From assembly GCA_034401795.1 (NCBI GenBank), contig CM067366.1, forward strand, positions 82,403,891 to 82,467,890: 64,000 nucleotides of DNA. Direction: 5' to 3'. Within the stretch, counting starts at the first letter, position 1. Every line of letters starts with the position of its first letter. The position numbers and the translations under genes were made by a program. Below are positions 46,731 to 58,822 of the stretch, piece by piece. The DNA comes from Chaetoderma sp. LZ-2023a (lineage: Eukaryota > Mollusca > Caudofoveata > Chaetodermatida > Chaetodermatidae). The notes beneath the pieces are model-generated. The model saw only the letters and a program-made list of their open reading frames with translations, was not told the DNA's origin and made no database searches.

Positions 46731-47065
46731 TGATCCCAAAGCAGCAACAGCTTAAATGAAGAGGACTATCATGATGCTCACCAGATTTTGTTTACCATAT
46801 TGCTTGACTAAAATGACAGCCCTGCCGATTCTATACGGTGAAGAGAGATTAGAATGCCCATCCAAAAAATAGCTCGAGAACCTTTGAGAAAATAGTGTTG
46901 CATTAACCTGTTGTGATAGATATACCGCAACAGTTTTTATGAACACACTTATCATGACGTGCTCTAGCCTTTCTAATAACCATGCAACATTGCCAGCAGC
47001 TACACGGTATTTGTAAACCATAGCTGTCATCATAATATAGTCACTTTGTAGTAAACAAAACAGTA

Positions 47066-47067
<2 letters not shown>
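46731..47067. other. Non-coding, one stray minisatellite-like phrase
   Basis: A phrase like the minisatellite unit recurs near 46,897 ('gttgcattaacctgttgtga'). No gene seen. Confidence 0.4.
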
Positions 47068-47113
<46 letters not shown>

Positions 47114-47142
47114 GTGATGGTGATGATGATGATGATGATGAT
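47068..47142. repeat. (GAT)n microsatellite
   Basis: GAT repeats with two GGT interruptions. Poly-His and poly-Ser minus-strand frames are artefacts. Confidence 0.95.
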
Positions 47143-47249
47143 AACATGAACCAACAACGAGTTCATAAGGATATCCGATTGTTATTCCTCTCTTCCATGA
47201 ACCCACATTGAGTGACGAGGCAATGTATGAATCCAGCCTGCCATTAAAT

Positions 47250-47590
47250 GTCACCATGACGTCATAATCTATCGTGTGACATATAGGCTGACGTCATAAT
47301 CATAATTGACAGAGAATACTCCGTCATGAAGCTGGAATAGACCGTCAAATGCACGAATAGTATGTCTTTCCTGGATTTACTATTTAATAAATATTCTGTT
47401 TAATATTGTAGATGCCATAAGTAGCAACAACACGCAGCCAAATTAGTTTCAAAATAGTCAACAGCCTACCCGAATAGTTACCTTGAAAATAGTATTTTGG
47501 GAAGGCAGGGTTCAAAGCATATAAATCAATCCCAACACGCGCTAAGGGTGGGTGGAACTTAGCTAGATATGGACCCCTCTATTGACGTAA
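47250..47590 (-). mobile_element. Hairpin MITE, copy 4 (reverse orientation)
   Basis: TGACGTCA-containing phrases at about 47,258 and 47,290, a partial hairpin at about 47,395-47,462 ('aaattagtttcaaaatagtc'), and the GC-rich end 'gtgggtggaacttagctaga' near 47,549. It aligns with block B 25,470-25,850. Confidence 0.65.
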
Positions 47591-48065
47591 ATGTTTCCAA
47601 TTCAAACCTCGTGGAACCCGCCATGAATTCATCAAACGGGGCGACTGTGTCCATCGCTCCAACACAGCACAATTGACAACGTTATGCTGCTGTTCCGACT
47701 GCCCCGGGGTGCCTTCCCGTTATAGACCTATTTGTCATTCGTGTGATTAATGATCATGGGCAATGGTGCTGAAGAATAAGAGAATTAATGAGAGTCTTAC
47801 TTAACTATCTAATATCGGCACTGAATTGTGTTCTTATGGTAATTGACAGAGATGCTAATTCCACAGGTCTGGGGACTGACCTGGGGATTCAAATATCAGA
47901 CTAAACCCCTTAATAGGGGCTGATTAATCAACCGTTGGACTCAAGAAATATTCCCAAGACATGTTCATTGGCCAGGATATACCACATTGATCAAACTAAT
48001 CATTCAGTCTCAGGAATGGTAGATGTGAATACCTCGTATTTCGAAGCAGGGTGCTGGACAGTTCA
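47591..48065. other. Non-coding, nothing recognised
   Basis: No supported feature. Confidence 0.3.
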
Positions 48066-48450
48066 ATGAATGAATACAGTTTTAGCTGTGCCCCGCCGAT
48101 TCCTAGCTAAGCTCCGCCCACGCGATGTCCGTGTTGGGATTGATCGAACCCTGAACTCCCTGAATCTCAATTTCCAGAAACTATATTGTAAACTGTTGGA
48201 TATTTTGAAACTGATTTGGCTGAGTGCTTTTGCTGCCACAGCGGATGGCAGCCACAGCGCCCAGTCAAATATTAGTTTCGAGATATTCAACAACATGTGT
48301 ATTAAATAGTAAAGACATTAATCGTACAACTTGACGGACTATTTACGGACCACGACGGCCTTAAATACGCCATTCATTACGTAATTGATTGTGACGTCAA
48401 CTTACATGTGAAAGACTTCATTATGGAGTCATGTATTTGACGGGCAGATT
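48066..48450 (+). mobile_element. Hairpin MITE, copy 5
   Basis: Starts 'cagttttagctgtgccccgc', then 'aagctccgcccacg'. The hairpin at about 48,203-48,292 has arms 'gttggatattttgaaactga' and 'ttagtttcgagatattcaac' and a GCTGCCACA/TGGCAGC centre. It ends in GACGTCA-type motifs near 48,393. Confidence 0.75.
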
Positions 48451-50444
48451 AGATTCGTCAATTGGCTGGCTGAGTAACAATATCTCCATCCACCACTGTA
48501 TACTTGTTATAAATACTAAAACGGGATTGTCTGTCACATGCCAACTGCCTTTCAGGTCATCATAAGAATCTAGATAACAACACAAAGAGCATTGCGTCGA
48601 AAGAGCAAACATTGTAGCAAATCTGAAGCCGTTACAAGTGGTGACATTTTCAAATATCCTCTACATTCGTCGTTTTCCTAGTGTTGCAGTCTCGCTCTAT
48701 TTATGCATTGAAATTCAGTCCGAATACCTAACCTGTAATTCACATTTACAATGTTTTATATAATCATACACGGAATTTCTCTGGCTGTCAATCACACAGC
48801 TTTTAGTAACTTTATTTCCGGTCTTAGTGTCACTCAAAATATGTCAGTCTCATAGCCACCAGATTTCCTAGTAGGTCTCTAAACCGGGCCTGTCCCAAAT
48901 CCTCTACACGACAATTTATTTAGCAATGGTTACCCAACGCATTTATAACACGAACGGCATCGTCACTGTGTTCGGTCTGCATCAGTATTGTATGAGTCTC
49001 ACCAGTAGAGAAATGTGTCTTTTGCTGATAACAGAGACACTTATGCCAGATGGTGAGAGACTAGTGTGCACGTCAACGGCTCCAAGTGATTCAGGTAGCT
49101 CTAAGTTAAAGGTTAGCAAATCTAGGCTATAATGACTGGTTTGGGACCCTGACCATCTCAAGGTCATGACCTAGATCGATGAAAATCGCATTCAAAGTAA
49201 GTTTGGGGTTAACATGTTCAACAAATCCTTGGAATGCTTAACTGGCTCAATATGGATGATAACTTGACCGATATTGACCCAAACCGTTTGACAACAATGA
49301 ATATCAAGCTTGTCATTGATCTTGTCTTGTCAATAGTTAACAATTAAGAATAGTGATTCGAATTATATGAAATTCTCATTGGTGGAAGTGATGGAGTTCC
49401 CGTCAACGAATTTCAGAGTTTAAAAATATTTTGATCAAATTCCAAATATGAATAACCTATGTATGGCAAGGCCGAGTTCATCACCACCACCGACCTCTAG
49501 CAATTCTTCAGTGACATTGAAGGAAGCTCTTTCTGTTGAACAGATGGCTGTTATGATAGCAACTCGATCCTAACCTGCATTGGATAATGTCAACACACAC
49601 ACATTTCTGATGATGGCAATGCAACGAACCAGACCGTCTTACGGGGATGGTGTCGTTCAATGCTACTCGACAGAATTAAGTTAGGAATCCATCCCAGGAA
49701 GGAAGGTTCCGATTTGCTAAATAAAAAGATGGAATGGCAATCTTTAGATTTTGTAAATAAAATTAAAATTAAACTTTTATTTCATACACGCAACAACAAA
49801 CAAGAAATGAGGAATACGATAATGGCTGCCAATTGAATGGAAGTACTAGCAACAAATAAATTGACTGAATCTATTACATCAATTGATCGTTAATAATTGA
49901 TCCTATAGTTTGCAATAAGAATCTGAGACATTTAACGACTGGTTGTTTGGTCAACTAGCCGTTAAATCTAACTAAATGTTACTTAATGAATCAACCAATC
50001 ATTTTAATATCATAAACGTGATAAGCATGGCCATTATATGTAAGAATAATGTTTTGAGATTCTTAACGATTTAATGGTCAATTTGAGCCAACCCCAGTAT
50101 GCGTGTGCAATGGAATGGAATGTAGTGATTCCGCTGGCCAGTAAAATTGCGATGTTCAAAATTTAGGTACTAAAAATTTGCTGGAAATTTTTAGTCGCCG
50201 ATACGCAGACGATCCAACACGGTACAGTTCTGAACAACTGAAGGAAAAGTTCCAATCAGTCTTGACACCGAAATTATTAGTTCAATGAACTTGTTAGATT
50301 GAGTACTCCGCCCCGGGCCGCTAACCGTGATACGAATATAATGGAATAGAACCGATTTGGACTATTCTGTGATGATGGTCGTCAATTTTAAGTAACCGAG
50401 ATGACCATCTCAACAATGCTGACGATGATCGTACCGAGCCGGGT
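48451..50444. other. Non-coding, nothing recognised
   Basis: About 2 kb without a supported gene. Short frames up to 68 codons. Some phrases (49,470-49,560, 'caccaccaccgacctctagc') look like coding remnants but none can be placed. Confidence 0.35.
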
Positions 50445-50565
50445 GCCATCCCTCTGGCCGGGCAACCAGACCATGCATATATTTCCTCCGGCCAGGCAAC
50501 CAGACCAGGCATAGATTTCTCTGGCCGGGCATCAAGACCAGACATGCATTCCTCTGGCTGGGCCA
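50445..50565. repeat. ~38-40-bp minisatellite, three to four units
   Basis: 'ctctggccgggcaaccagac' near 50,452, with variants near 50,488 and 50,519 and a partial unit near 50,553, each followed by 'atgcatatatttc'-like text. It gives a repeating Arg-Pro-Glu-rich minus-strand frame that is a by-product. Confidence 0.75.
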
Positions 50566-51099
50566 ATAACAGACAGGTTATGATAACATCGATATTACGG
50601 ACATACTATAGGACGACACGACGCGGGAGCATCTCAGATTGAATAACTTATATCCATATGTTGAATTCTCAAACTCAAGGATCCGCAGCTGACATATTTG
50701 CTACTCGGCGTGCGTGGAGGATTTTACGCTTTGGGCCATAGTAATCCCATCCCACCTCCACCCCCGCAGAAATGTTTATACTGTATACAAACAGTTGAAT
50801 GCCTTGCACCGCCTAACCTTAGAGATTCGTTAGAGGGAGACATCTTACAACACTAAATTAATTAAATGATAATAACCATTGTATAGTTAAATTGACTAAT
50901 TTAAGTGGAAATCTGTGAGTACGATTTCTCTATGAGCGGTGTATATTACAAATAGCTTGTCGTTTCGAGTGACTACCTTCCAACCTAGATCAATAGCCGA
51001 GCTAAAATAATACAGGGTGGTCAATGTTTGCTGAATACTGTAATATGATGAATCTATGGCACGAAGACAAGACATATAACCCAAAGCCAGTTTAACAGT
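50566..51099. other. Non-coding, nothing recognised
   Basis: No supported feature. Confidence 0.3.
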
Positions 51100-51366
51100 G
51101 TTAGGTATAACGTTATTAACCCTATAACCCTCAAATTTGTTCAAGAAAATTTCATTTTTCTCAGAAAATATATACATCTGCGGACCAAGAGAAGACTGTT
51201 TTTGAAAATTTACCTCTGGAATGACTGGCTCGGTTATCGAGCCAGTCATTCCAGTGGTAAAATTTCAAAAATAGTCTTCTCTTGGTTTGCAGATGGATAT
51301 TTCTCAAGACGACTGCTGACACCATTTTTGGCTGATATGAGTGTTAAAGGGTTACACTATAAATAA
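51100..51366. mobile_element. Palindromic MITE with TTAACCC-type ends, copy 1
   Basis: The hairpin is centred at about 51,238: 'ggaatgactggctcg' mirrored by 'cgagccagtcattcc', extending outward through 'agaagac..' and 'gtcttct' to about 65 bp per arm. The outer ends are 'attaaccctataacc' and 'gttaaagggttacac'. A second copy with the same order is at 63,690-63,935. Non-coding. Confidence 0.8.
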
Positions 51367-52164
51367 GATACCTAACGGTCACGTTGACCGTTTTGAAAGC
51401 CTGGCATCCACCGGTAAAGAATACATAGGCTGGCATAGGCTGTGGGGAGGGAAAAGGTAACAATAATTAATTACCTCTTCTTGAAAACGTCTCCCAGTTG
51501 TATAATAATATTAGTGGTCTGAGGTCACAGATATACTGTGACGTCACACCTCACACAGCCACTTTTATAGTCATCTCCTTAATTCTGCACGTTAGGAAAC
51601 ACGGCAGTGATTTATCGACGGAATCTCGAATTATATTATTAAAGCAGCCAGATGTGCGGTGTGAGATATGTTCGAAATACCACCCATCCCAATTTTCTAT
51701 ACTACGAAACAACATTAATGTGGTATAGTTCCCTCACGGTGTGACAGAGATTATGTGGATACAATTATATGCATTCTACACGTATTTTCCATGATCCTCA
51801 ACCTACAGAAAACTGAAGATCCTCTCATCAGTGCTATGCGTTCTAGATTTGCGATCATAGCACAATAATGCATATCTATGGGTAAGCATATACCACATTG
51901 GCGATTAAACGTTAGATTAATCAAATAGGAACAAGTGCGACGGGCTATAGTTGCAACGTAGGCAGATTTGTTTAAATGTAAACAATTTAACAGACAGACG
52001 AGCGGACAAACACGATCACCATACATACGAGTGCCTAATCATATTGAAGGATGGATCACAAAGAGATGAACATATCTGCATTGTACACCACTCAGTTCCC
52101 GTCAATGTATGTGGTTGTGGGGTGGGTAGTTGAAAGTTGATCATGTGAAAGGGGACTTTTTGCC
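51367..52164. other. Non-coding, nothing recognised
   Basis: Contains one CTGTGACGTCAC palindrome-like motif near 51,537. No gene supported. Confidence 0.3.
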
Positions 52165-52167
52165 GTC

Positions 52168-52262
52168 TGCATGGTAGATTAGTGGCAGAGTACGCGCCTC
52201 CCAAGCCATAGTGGCTAGTCTTACGGGAATTGGCTTGGGATCGATATTGTTCGCACGGTACC
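52168..52262 (+). mobile_element. tRNA-like SINE candidate
   Basis: 'tggtagattagtggcagag' at 52,172-52,190 resembles a tRNA D-arm/box A, and 'gggatcgatattg' at 52,237-52,249 resembles box B, about 50 bp apart. Tail sequence is AT-rich. It is not a functional tRNA by eye. Confidence 0.45.
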
Positions 52263-52344
52263 AGCATCATTAAATTAAGTTGCTCTTAAATTACTGTTTA
52301 ATTCACAGATGTAATATAAATTGGCAAATGTTATCTCCTCAATA

Positions 52345-52363
52345 GGGGGGGGGGGGGGGGGGG
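52345..52363. repeat. G19 homopolymer
   Basis: Nineteen consecutive G on the plus strand, the longest of at least seven G/C runs of 11 or more in the window. Confidence 0.95.
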
Positions 52364-53077
52364 AAAGGCGTTGTGAATGCTCGTAACATTATTACCACAG
52401 ATGGCACTGATAGATGCATGGTAGGAGAAGAGACGACGTCCGTCCAGTTCCAGTTAAAATGTTACTTACAGAAGTTTCTCATATTGGCATTTATAATATA
52501 ATTTGTTTATATCGATGTGCTTGATGCTAAAGAAGCAAACAATAGAAGCAATGCTAGACATGATGAGGACAGTATACTTGGGCAATAACTACTCACAGCA
52601 ACGACATTTAAAACCATGTACAACAGTTTACACTAACAAGTTACTGAAGTCTGGAATGCGTAATTGACGATTGGTATCCCTGTATAATGCATGTGTTTAA
52701 TCATCAAATGTGTTTGACTTGTCCAGCTTGAAATATTGTTTCACAGGGTAAGACATCAACTCAATAAATCAATCTCTCTAAAATTAGTTTAATTAATTAT
52801 TATCGCCAATGCAGTAGTTATGCTGGGCAAACATGCATCACCGAGGACAGCTGTTTACTAAAGGGATGCAACCGTTAACATAATTCTTGTGATAAAATGG
52901 CCAAGGCAGTATGAAAGAATTACAGTTATAGGTCTCTGTATTTACCCCTATAACACACATTAATATGTGTAGGAATGAATACACATGATATTTACCTGTA
53001 CAGGTGTTATAGGTAACCTAGACAACCTCACACGCGAGACGATAAGTGCTTGATTTAATGTTTCACAGACACTAATG

Positions 53078-53485
53078 GACCTTTCAATTTTAGCTATGCC
53101 CCGCCCATCTCTACCTAAGCTCCACCCACACCTCGCTCGTGTTCGGATCGATCGATCTCTGAACTCCCTGACTATCTATCTCAAGAAAACTATACAGGTA
53201 AGCTGTTGAATATTTTGAAACTAATTTGACTGGGTGCTGTTGCTGCCTAAGGCAGCAAAAGCACCCAGTCAAATTAGTTTCGAAATATTCGACGGCATGT
53301 TTCTTAAATAGCAAAGAATTACAAAGACATACAATTCATACAACGTGTTGGAGTATTTGAGATTTGGTGACGGTCTATATGGAACCCTTTGTGACGTAAT
53401 GATTGTGACGTCATCATATACGCAATGAGATGATTATGACGTCATACGAGGTCAGATGATGGGTGGATACTCTGGAAAGATGAAT
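53078..53485 (+). mobile_element. Hairpin MITE, copy 6 (best-preserved hairpin)
   Basis: Begins 'cctttcaattttagctatgc' and ends 'ggatactctggaaaga', so CTTTC/GAAAG may be terminal inverted bases. The hairpin at 53,205-53,297 has arms of about 45 bp with only a few differences: 'gttgaatattttgaaactaa' and 'ttagtttcgaaatattcgac', with 'gctgcctaaggcagc' at the tip. It is followed by TGACGTCA near 53,407 and 53,436. Confidence 0.85.
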
Positions 53486-54370
53486 TATGTCCACGTGTAT
53501 GATCGTGTATGTGCACGTGCTTGCCTGTTGGCTGTATTATATTACGGTATTAGCCGGTACCACAGTACACTAAACACTCGTTATTGATGAGCAAAATTAA
53601 TGAATAAAGGACTGTTGTTTGATTTGAGAATGGCGTCGGAATAAAGCTGCTGCTATCATAGACGAGGTAGACACAACAATGATATCATATAATTCTACGG
53701 ATAGAAAGGATAACGGTGCGTATATTATATATCATTCCGGATGTTTGCTGGATATATGGAAAGAAAAGGTATGTACCATACTGACATTAGTTCTAGCATA
53801 ATGTGTGTATAAAGGGAAATGATGGCTAGTTTGTCATATATACAACAATGACACATAATGAGCTATCTTCACGCCAATCAAATGTATATTTCAACTAACA
53901 CAATGTTAAAGTACTAGTATTCCTTAAATTATCAATTGAATTCATCCACAGTTTTAGATTATTGTTTTAATTTAGCGACGCGGTTCATTATTCATGTCAC
54001 ATACCATTCGATTGCAGTAATTTCTTTTTTAAACGTCTTCAATCTTCAAACTTGTAAATGTTGCGCTTGGCTACGGGTGAGACGAACCCCTATCGATTTT
54101 GTATCCATGGCATTAAGCAATCCGAATACAAAGAGAATGTCCAGAACATTTATCATAAATTGCTCTGGGCGCTCAAAATTTTCTTAGAACTAGCTCTATA
54201 AAGAATATCTTCTGAAAGCTCTGATATTTGACTTATGTTTTTCAGAAACCGCACACGCTCTCATTACATTCATGCTGTAATTGGAATACCGATTTTCTTC
54301 TACCAATATCTGGTCAGGATAACTAGCAGCACCGGTACTGGTAGGAGAATTACATAACAATCAGGGAGAT
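53486..54370. other. Diverged block D interior, no gene
   Basis: No supported gene. Frames up to 83 codons without resemblance. Confidence 0.3.
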
Positions 54371-55060
54371 TGCCATGTCTTCTCATCTCATTTGTATTAA
54401 TGAAGTCGTCAAGATGGCCATTATTTGCCGATGTACGGATTGATTCATGCGCGTTAATCACGAAACAAACTGAACATGAATTATTAAGCCGTGAGAAAAT
54501 TAATCACCCTGGACATATCACGGTGCCATTTCAAGAATCGCCATGACAAGCCTGTGCACCATTTCTGTTGCTGACGCGCCTTGCTGACATCGCGTTTCCT
54601 CAGACGATGAGGTAGTGGTTGGTTTACTGTAGTATTAGAATGAACATATTGTGTAACCCGACGCTTCTGAACCGTGTTGTTGGAGTTGGCAGCAACGACT
54701 TACTGAATGATATTTTGCAAATGAACGCTGGAATAACCTAATAACTTTCAAAAGCAAAATAAAATGTAGGCCTACTGTTGAATATTTTGCCTTCTTCCAA
54801 TCCAATTATGTCCAAAATATTTTACAGAACCTTTCGTTCTAACTTTCGTTGTACTGTATGACAAAGCTATATAGGACGGTGATTGCTAAAAGCAAAGGCA
54901 AGATTCATAACATGACCGCTGATCGAAGGTTTCAACGAGATGTCAAATAGCAAAGAAAGTTCAATTTCCTGTCGTTATGCTCGGGAGATGCCATTCACCA
55001 AGATGAACCTGTGGGGTACTAAGGACACTTTTATAGGGCAAGAAACAGTGGCCAAAGATT

Positions 55061-55179
55061 AAGAATAAGAATAAGAAGAAGAGGAAGAGGAAGAGGAAGA
55101 GGAAGAGGAAGAGGAAGAGGAAGAGGAAGAGGAAGAGGAGGAGGAGGAGGAGGAGGAAGAAGAAGAAGAAGAAGAAGAG
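55061..55179. repeat. (GAAGAG)n / (GAG)n microsatellite
   Basis: A pure-purine array. The minus-strand Phe/Leu frame is an artefact. Confidence 0.95.
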
Positions 55180-55700
55180 CTGATTGTCACTACAGGGTGT
55201 TTTCAAACTAGTGCCGTTGCAGACCACAGCACATACATACACAATGATATCGACATGGATTTTGATATTACGACATAGATTTTCACGGGGAATAGCAATT
55301 CCACGCACATTCCACCTACTTACACAGTATTGTTGTTAACGCGCTGTAATTGGAAGCAAGTAATGGCTCAGTCAGTTACTCGACTTCGTATCGCAATGCA
55401 GTTGTTAGAGATCATGTGAATCCAGACAAAACAGGCCTCTGAAGCTGATGCCAATACATGCCAATTTAATAGATTTTAATCCAGGGTGGATATTGATTAA
55501 CCAAAAAATACAAACTATTTGCACTTTTATAAAATAGTCGTATGTTCGCGTAAATCTGTACGCCCGCACCATTAACTGCTTCTGTCTGAGTTCTACATGA
55601 GCTAGCCAGTGTCTGGCAACAAAGGGTAATAATAAAAACCTGGGATTAAATAGAGAATCTATAACTAATTGATAATTCGAATTAGATTTCTGGTCTAGTC

Positions 55701-56189
55701 AATCGAAGAACAATTTTAGATGCCCCGAGACAAAATTGCAACATTATTTTCGTCACTAGATTGATGACGAAGAAGCAATGGCATTTGACCAAAACAAAAT
55801 GTAGCCAAATCTGCGATAAGGAATTATATAATTTTAATTGTAGTAACCCGCAATCTTTTTCTCCGCGCTTATCACTGATTTAATGATCGCGTACATTGCA
55901 CATACGCTCGTCACTTAAGAATTTATATCGTACATTTTATTTTATTACTCTTTCCCATATCATAAACTGGGACGCTTATTTTGTGCTTAGCTAAGTGTAC
56001 ATCTATGTTTTATGAACGGTCATTTGAACAGCAGTTATTAAAATATTTGGCGATTTACCATATTTCGAATTTAGCATCGATCATTCATCTTCGGATATCC
56101 CACCGTTAGCAGGAGTATCGTGATCAAGTTATTAAAAAAGTTTTTGACAGTATATAATATAACAATCGATGATGAAATAAACTTAGCTG
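55701..56189. other. Non-coding, nothing recognised
   Basis: AT-rich, no feature supported. Confidence 0.3.
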
Positions 56190-57450
56190 TGAGTATGTAT
56201 GGTTACTGTATTCTGTAGTAAAAGAAACATCATACAGCTGCAATCAGTCCTTCTTCGCCTTTGTCTACTACGTCTTGTCCTCAGCCGAAATGCTCAGCTT
56301 CCTCAAGTCCATTCTTGATATGACTATACTGAGCTTTCTTGAAGTCACCTCGTAGCACGCTTCCTCTCCCGGCTTTGTATTTGCTGGCTCCAAGTAGGGC
56401 GAATTCCAAGCCTTCTGTGCTGGTGTCTCTTCTGGCATCCTTAACACATGGCCAGACATGGACCATCTTTGCTAGGCGACTTTTACAGACAACGGTGACG
56501 ACGTATTGCACATCTTGTAGAGTGCATCATTGAAAATTATGCTGTCTGACCATCGTTGTCCAGTGATGGCGCGTAGGTGTTTGCGTTGGCAGGCATAGAG
56601 TATGTCTAGAGCTGCCTTTGAAGTTGCCCAGCTGTCACAGTTATACCGCCTCAAGGATACGCAGGTTGCATTGTATAAACGTAGCCTCTGTATCAAGGGC
56701 ATCTTTGATCTACGAATCCATAGCTTCCAGAATGACTGGAAAGCTATGTTCCCCATGAAGCAGCGTGCAGAAATGTCAGCAGTACTGCAAAGCAGTGAGC
56801 CCAGGATTGTACTTTTCCTCCATGGTTCGCCGCCACGAAGTGGGTCGTCATTTTCTGTAGTTTCATACTTTTTCGATAGATATATGTGGGTGAACTCTGT
56901 TTTGGATTCATTCATAAAGAGATTCTCAATTTTTAGTTTGCTTGCAGCTATTGGGAGAAGTTCATCAAGTGGTTTCTTTTCCTCGTCTATAAAGTCCACA
57001 TCGTCGGAATATTCCATCTCTGGTGGCATGGCCAGCATTGACACTGGGGTGGAGGGGGGGGGGGGCTTGAGGGGTCTTGTGGAACTTTCCCGCACGGATT
57101 TCAATTCAGCAGCAATGTAGCAGGTGAAACACACATGAGATAGCCCATCTACCTGTGGGGAGCCGATTGATGTCTTAATCTCTACAGATGCCACTGACTT
57201 GACTCGTACTCTCGGCTTGGTGTCTGCAAGCAGTAGTCTCACTAGTCGTAGCTCATCTGGCCTGGCGTAGCATATCTATGATTTTTTAGCATTTAATTGT
57301 GTCGAAGGCTTGTGAAATGTCAATGCCCATTTGTGGAAATGCCAGTGGTTGGTCAGGACTACGGACACAGGCATGCGTTGAGCCCATACAATATCTTGGA
57401 GTGGTGGGTGATAATCCACACACAATGTTGATTTTTTAATCAGTAATACA
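56190..57450 (-). pseudogene. LINE copy 2, not interrupted by a Polinton
   Basis: Same family and orientation as copy 1. The 3' end is near 56,200 ('gtatggttactgtattctgt'). C-terminal phrases are 'HVLRMPEETPAQK' and 'AITGQRWSDSIIFN'; the reverse-transcriptase part has 'EYSDDVDFIDEE', where the catalytic YADD has become YSDD, and 'GGEPWRKSTILGSLLCSTAD'. A 256-codon minus-strand frame (56,472-57,242) remains open, with frameshifts at both sides. The G12 run at 57,054-57,065 lies inside it. Upstream pieces of the reverse transcriptase continue to about 57,450. The site equivalent to the Polinton insertion reads 'ccagaatgactgg' at 56,727-56,739. Confidence 0.8.
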
Positions 57451-58080
57451 TACCCAACAATCTTTTGGCTTGACTGCAATATATCTACATACACACTTTT
57501 TAGAAATAAATCTAGGCAACTTACAGTGTATGCTTTTAACTTATTTTTCGGTTATGACAATATAAGCAATTATCAAAATTTTATATCTGTAGCACACAGG
57601 GCTTTATCTGGTCTGAGATCTACAAAGACAAACACCATCACCACCACTGACTCAGAACTGAAATCTGTATACAATATTTTGCTGTATGTTCATGTGTTTG
57701 ATTTGATTAAGCGGATCGATCACTTCCCATCATGAACTAATGCAACACATCTACAGCCACTCAGTACAAGACAATCAAACTTTAGATGACATAACAACCA
57801 AAATAAAATCCGAACTAGAATACTTAGTCTATGGCATACCATCGGAAATTTCCACAGTTTCTCCAACTTTGTCATTCCTGCAACCGCACCCCACTCCATA
57901 TGACTCTCCAAAATCGCAGCCCACCCATCCCATCGTGCGGGTATTGGTGTTGGTGGGTGCATTGAGGGCAGAACCTCTTGTAGCATCGTCCATGAATCTC
58001 AGTAACTGATATATACAAATTGTATTGAATTCTGTAAATTTACCGTTCTCCTCGATCCACCTAACTCCCTTCAGTCATGG
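57451..58080. other. Non-coding, nothing recognised
   Basis: Two frames of 69 and 89 codons without resemblance. The 57,740-58,009 frame is Pro/Ser/His-rich at its end and not convincing. Confidence 0.3.
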
Positions 58081-58221
58081 CAGAGCCTGTGTAGACATTG
58101 TCATGCAATCCGCAAACATATGGGTAAGTCACACTCCAAATTTGGATGAATTCCTCTTACTTTGACTTTCTTCCCACCCCCCCCACCCCCCTCTTTCAAC
58201 TCCAACATAACCACACACCTA

Positions 58222-58253
<32 letters not shown>

Positions 58254-58470
58254 CACATGCACGCAGGTACACACACACACACACACACCATGTGGGCGGA
58301 ACCTAATGTATATTTTGCCGTGTAGTCCCCAAATATATGGGTAAATAACATAACAAATTTGAATCAATTCCAACAAACAGTTTCAGAGAGGTGGGCCAGA
58401 CAAACGGATGGACAGACAGACGGAGGCGATTGCAATGTCCCCTTAGGTTTTTTCAAAAGCACGGGGATAA
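58081..58470. repeat. Duplicated module with (ACGC)n/(CA)n and retroposon-like tail
   Basis: 'catatgggtaagtcac..ccaaatttggatgaattcc' near 58,118 is echoed by 'atatatgggtaaataac' and 'aaatttgaatcaattcc' near 58,334. Between are ACGC repeats (about 58,220-58,252) and CA repeats (about 58,268-58,287). It ends in 'ggatggacagacagacggag', typical of invertebrate retroposon tails. Confidence 0.65.
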
Positions 58471-58822
58471 TCATGCAAGTGCTTAATTAAATTTAATAAT
58501 AGAAAACCACGGGTTTCCAAAGGGTTAACTCAAAATCACATAAGGCAAATCATTTTTTGCTATTTTCTTTAGGTTATAATATGTTTGTTAGAATAAATAG
58601 ACTCTTAATATAAAGGACCTAGTCCAATAGATAAATTGATGCGTCATCATAGTGTACCTTTCAAGCAAGTTTTGGCCACTGACACTGTGCAGTAACATTT
58701 TAATTACAATTATGATATGAAGTAATAGTAAGCTAACATATATGTACAAATGTGCTACATGGACCAATTATGATATCACAAAAATGCTTGCTGTGCTTTT
58801 ACACATTAAAGAGATAGATACA
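58471..58822. other. Non-coding, nothing recognised
   Basis: AT-rich, no feature supported. Confidence 0.3.

Larger units (their letters stand above)
53010..55700 (+). repeat. Block D: diverged partial third copy of the long unit
   Basis: Segments match block A left half in order: 'gataagtgcttgatttaatg' near 53,040 (A: 2374, B: 18,920); 'tctcatctcatttgtattaa' near 54,380 (A: 3733); 'gtaataataaaaacctggga' near 55,627 (A: 4866). Between them the sequence is diverged, with its own insertions. It has the hairpin MITE at the same relative place as block A. Confidence 0.55.

Noticed and set aside
52168..52262. Functional tRNA gene
   Set aside because: Box A- and box B-like sequences are present, but no acceptor stem or clover-leaf pairing could be found by eye. 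A SINE is more likely.
54961..55308. 115-codon Phe/Leu-rich frame resembling membrane helices
   Set aside because: Reverse strand of a GAAGAG array.
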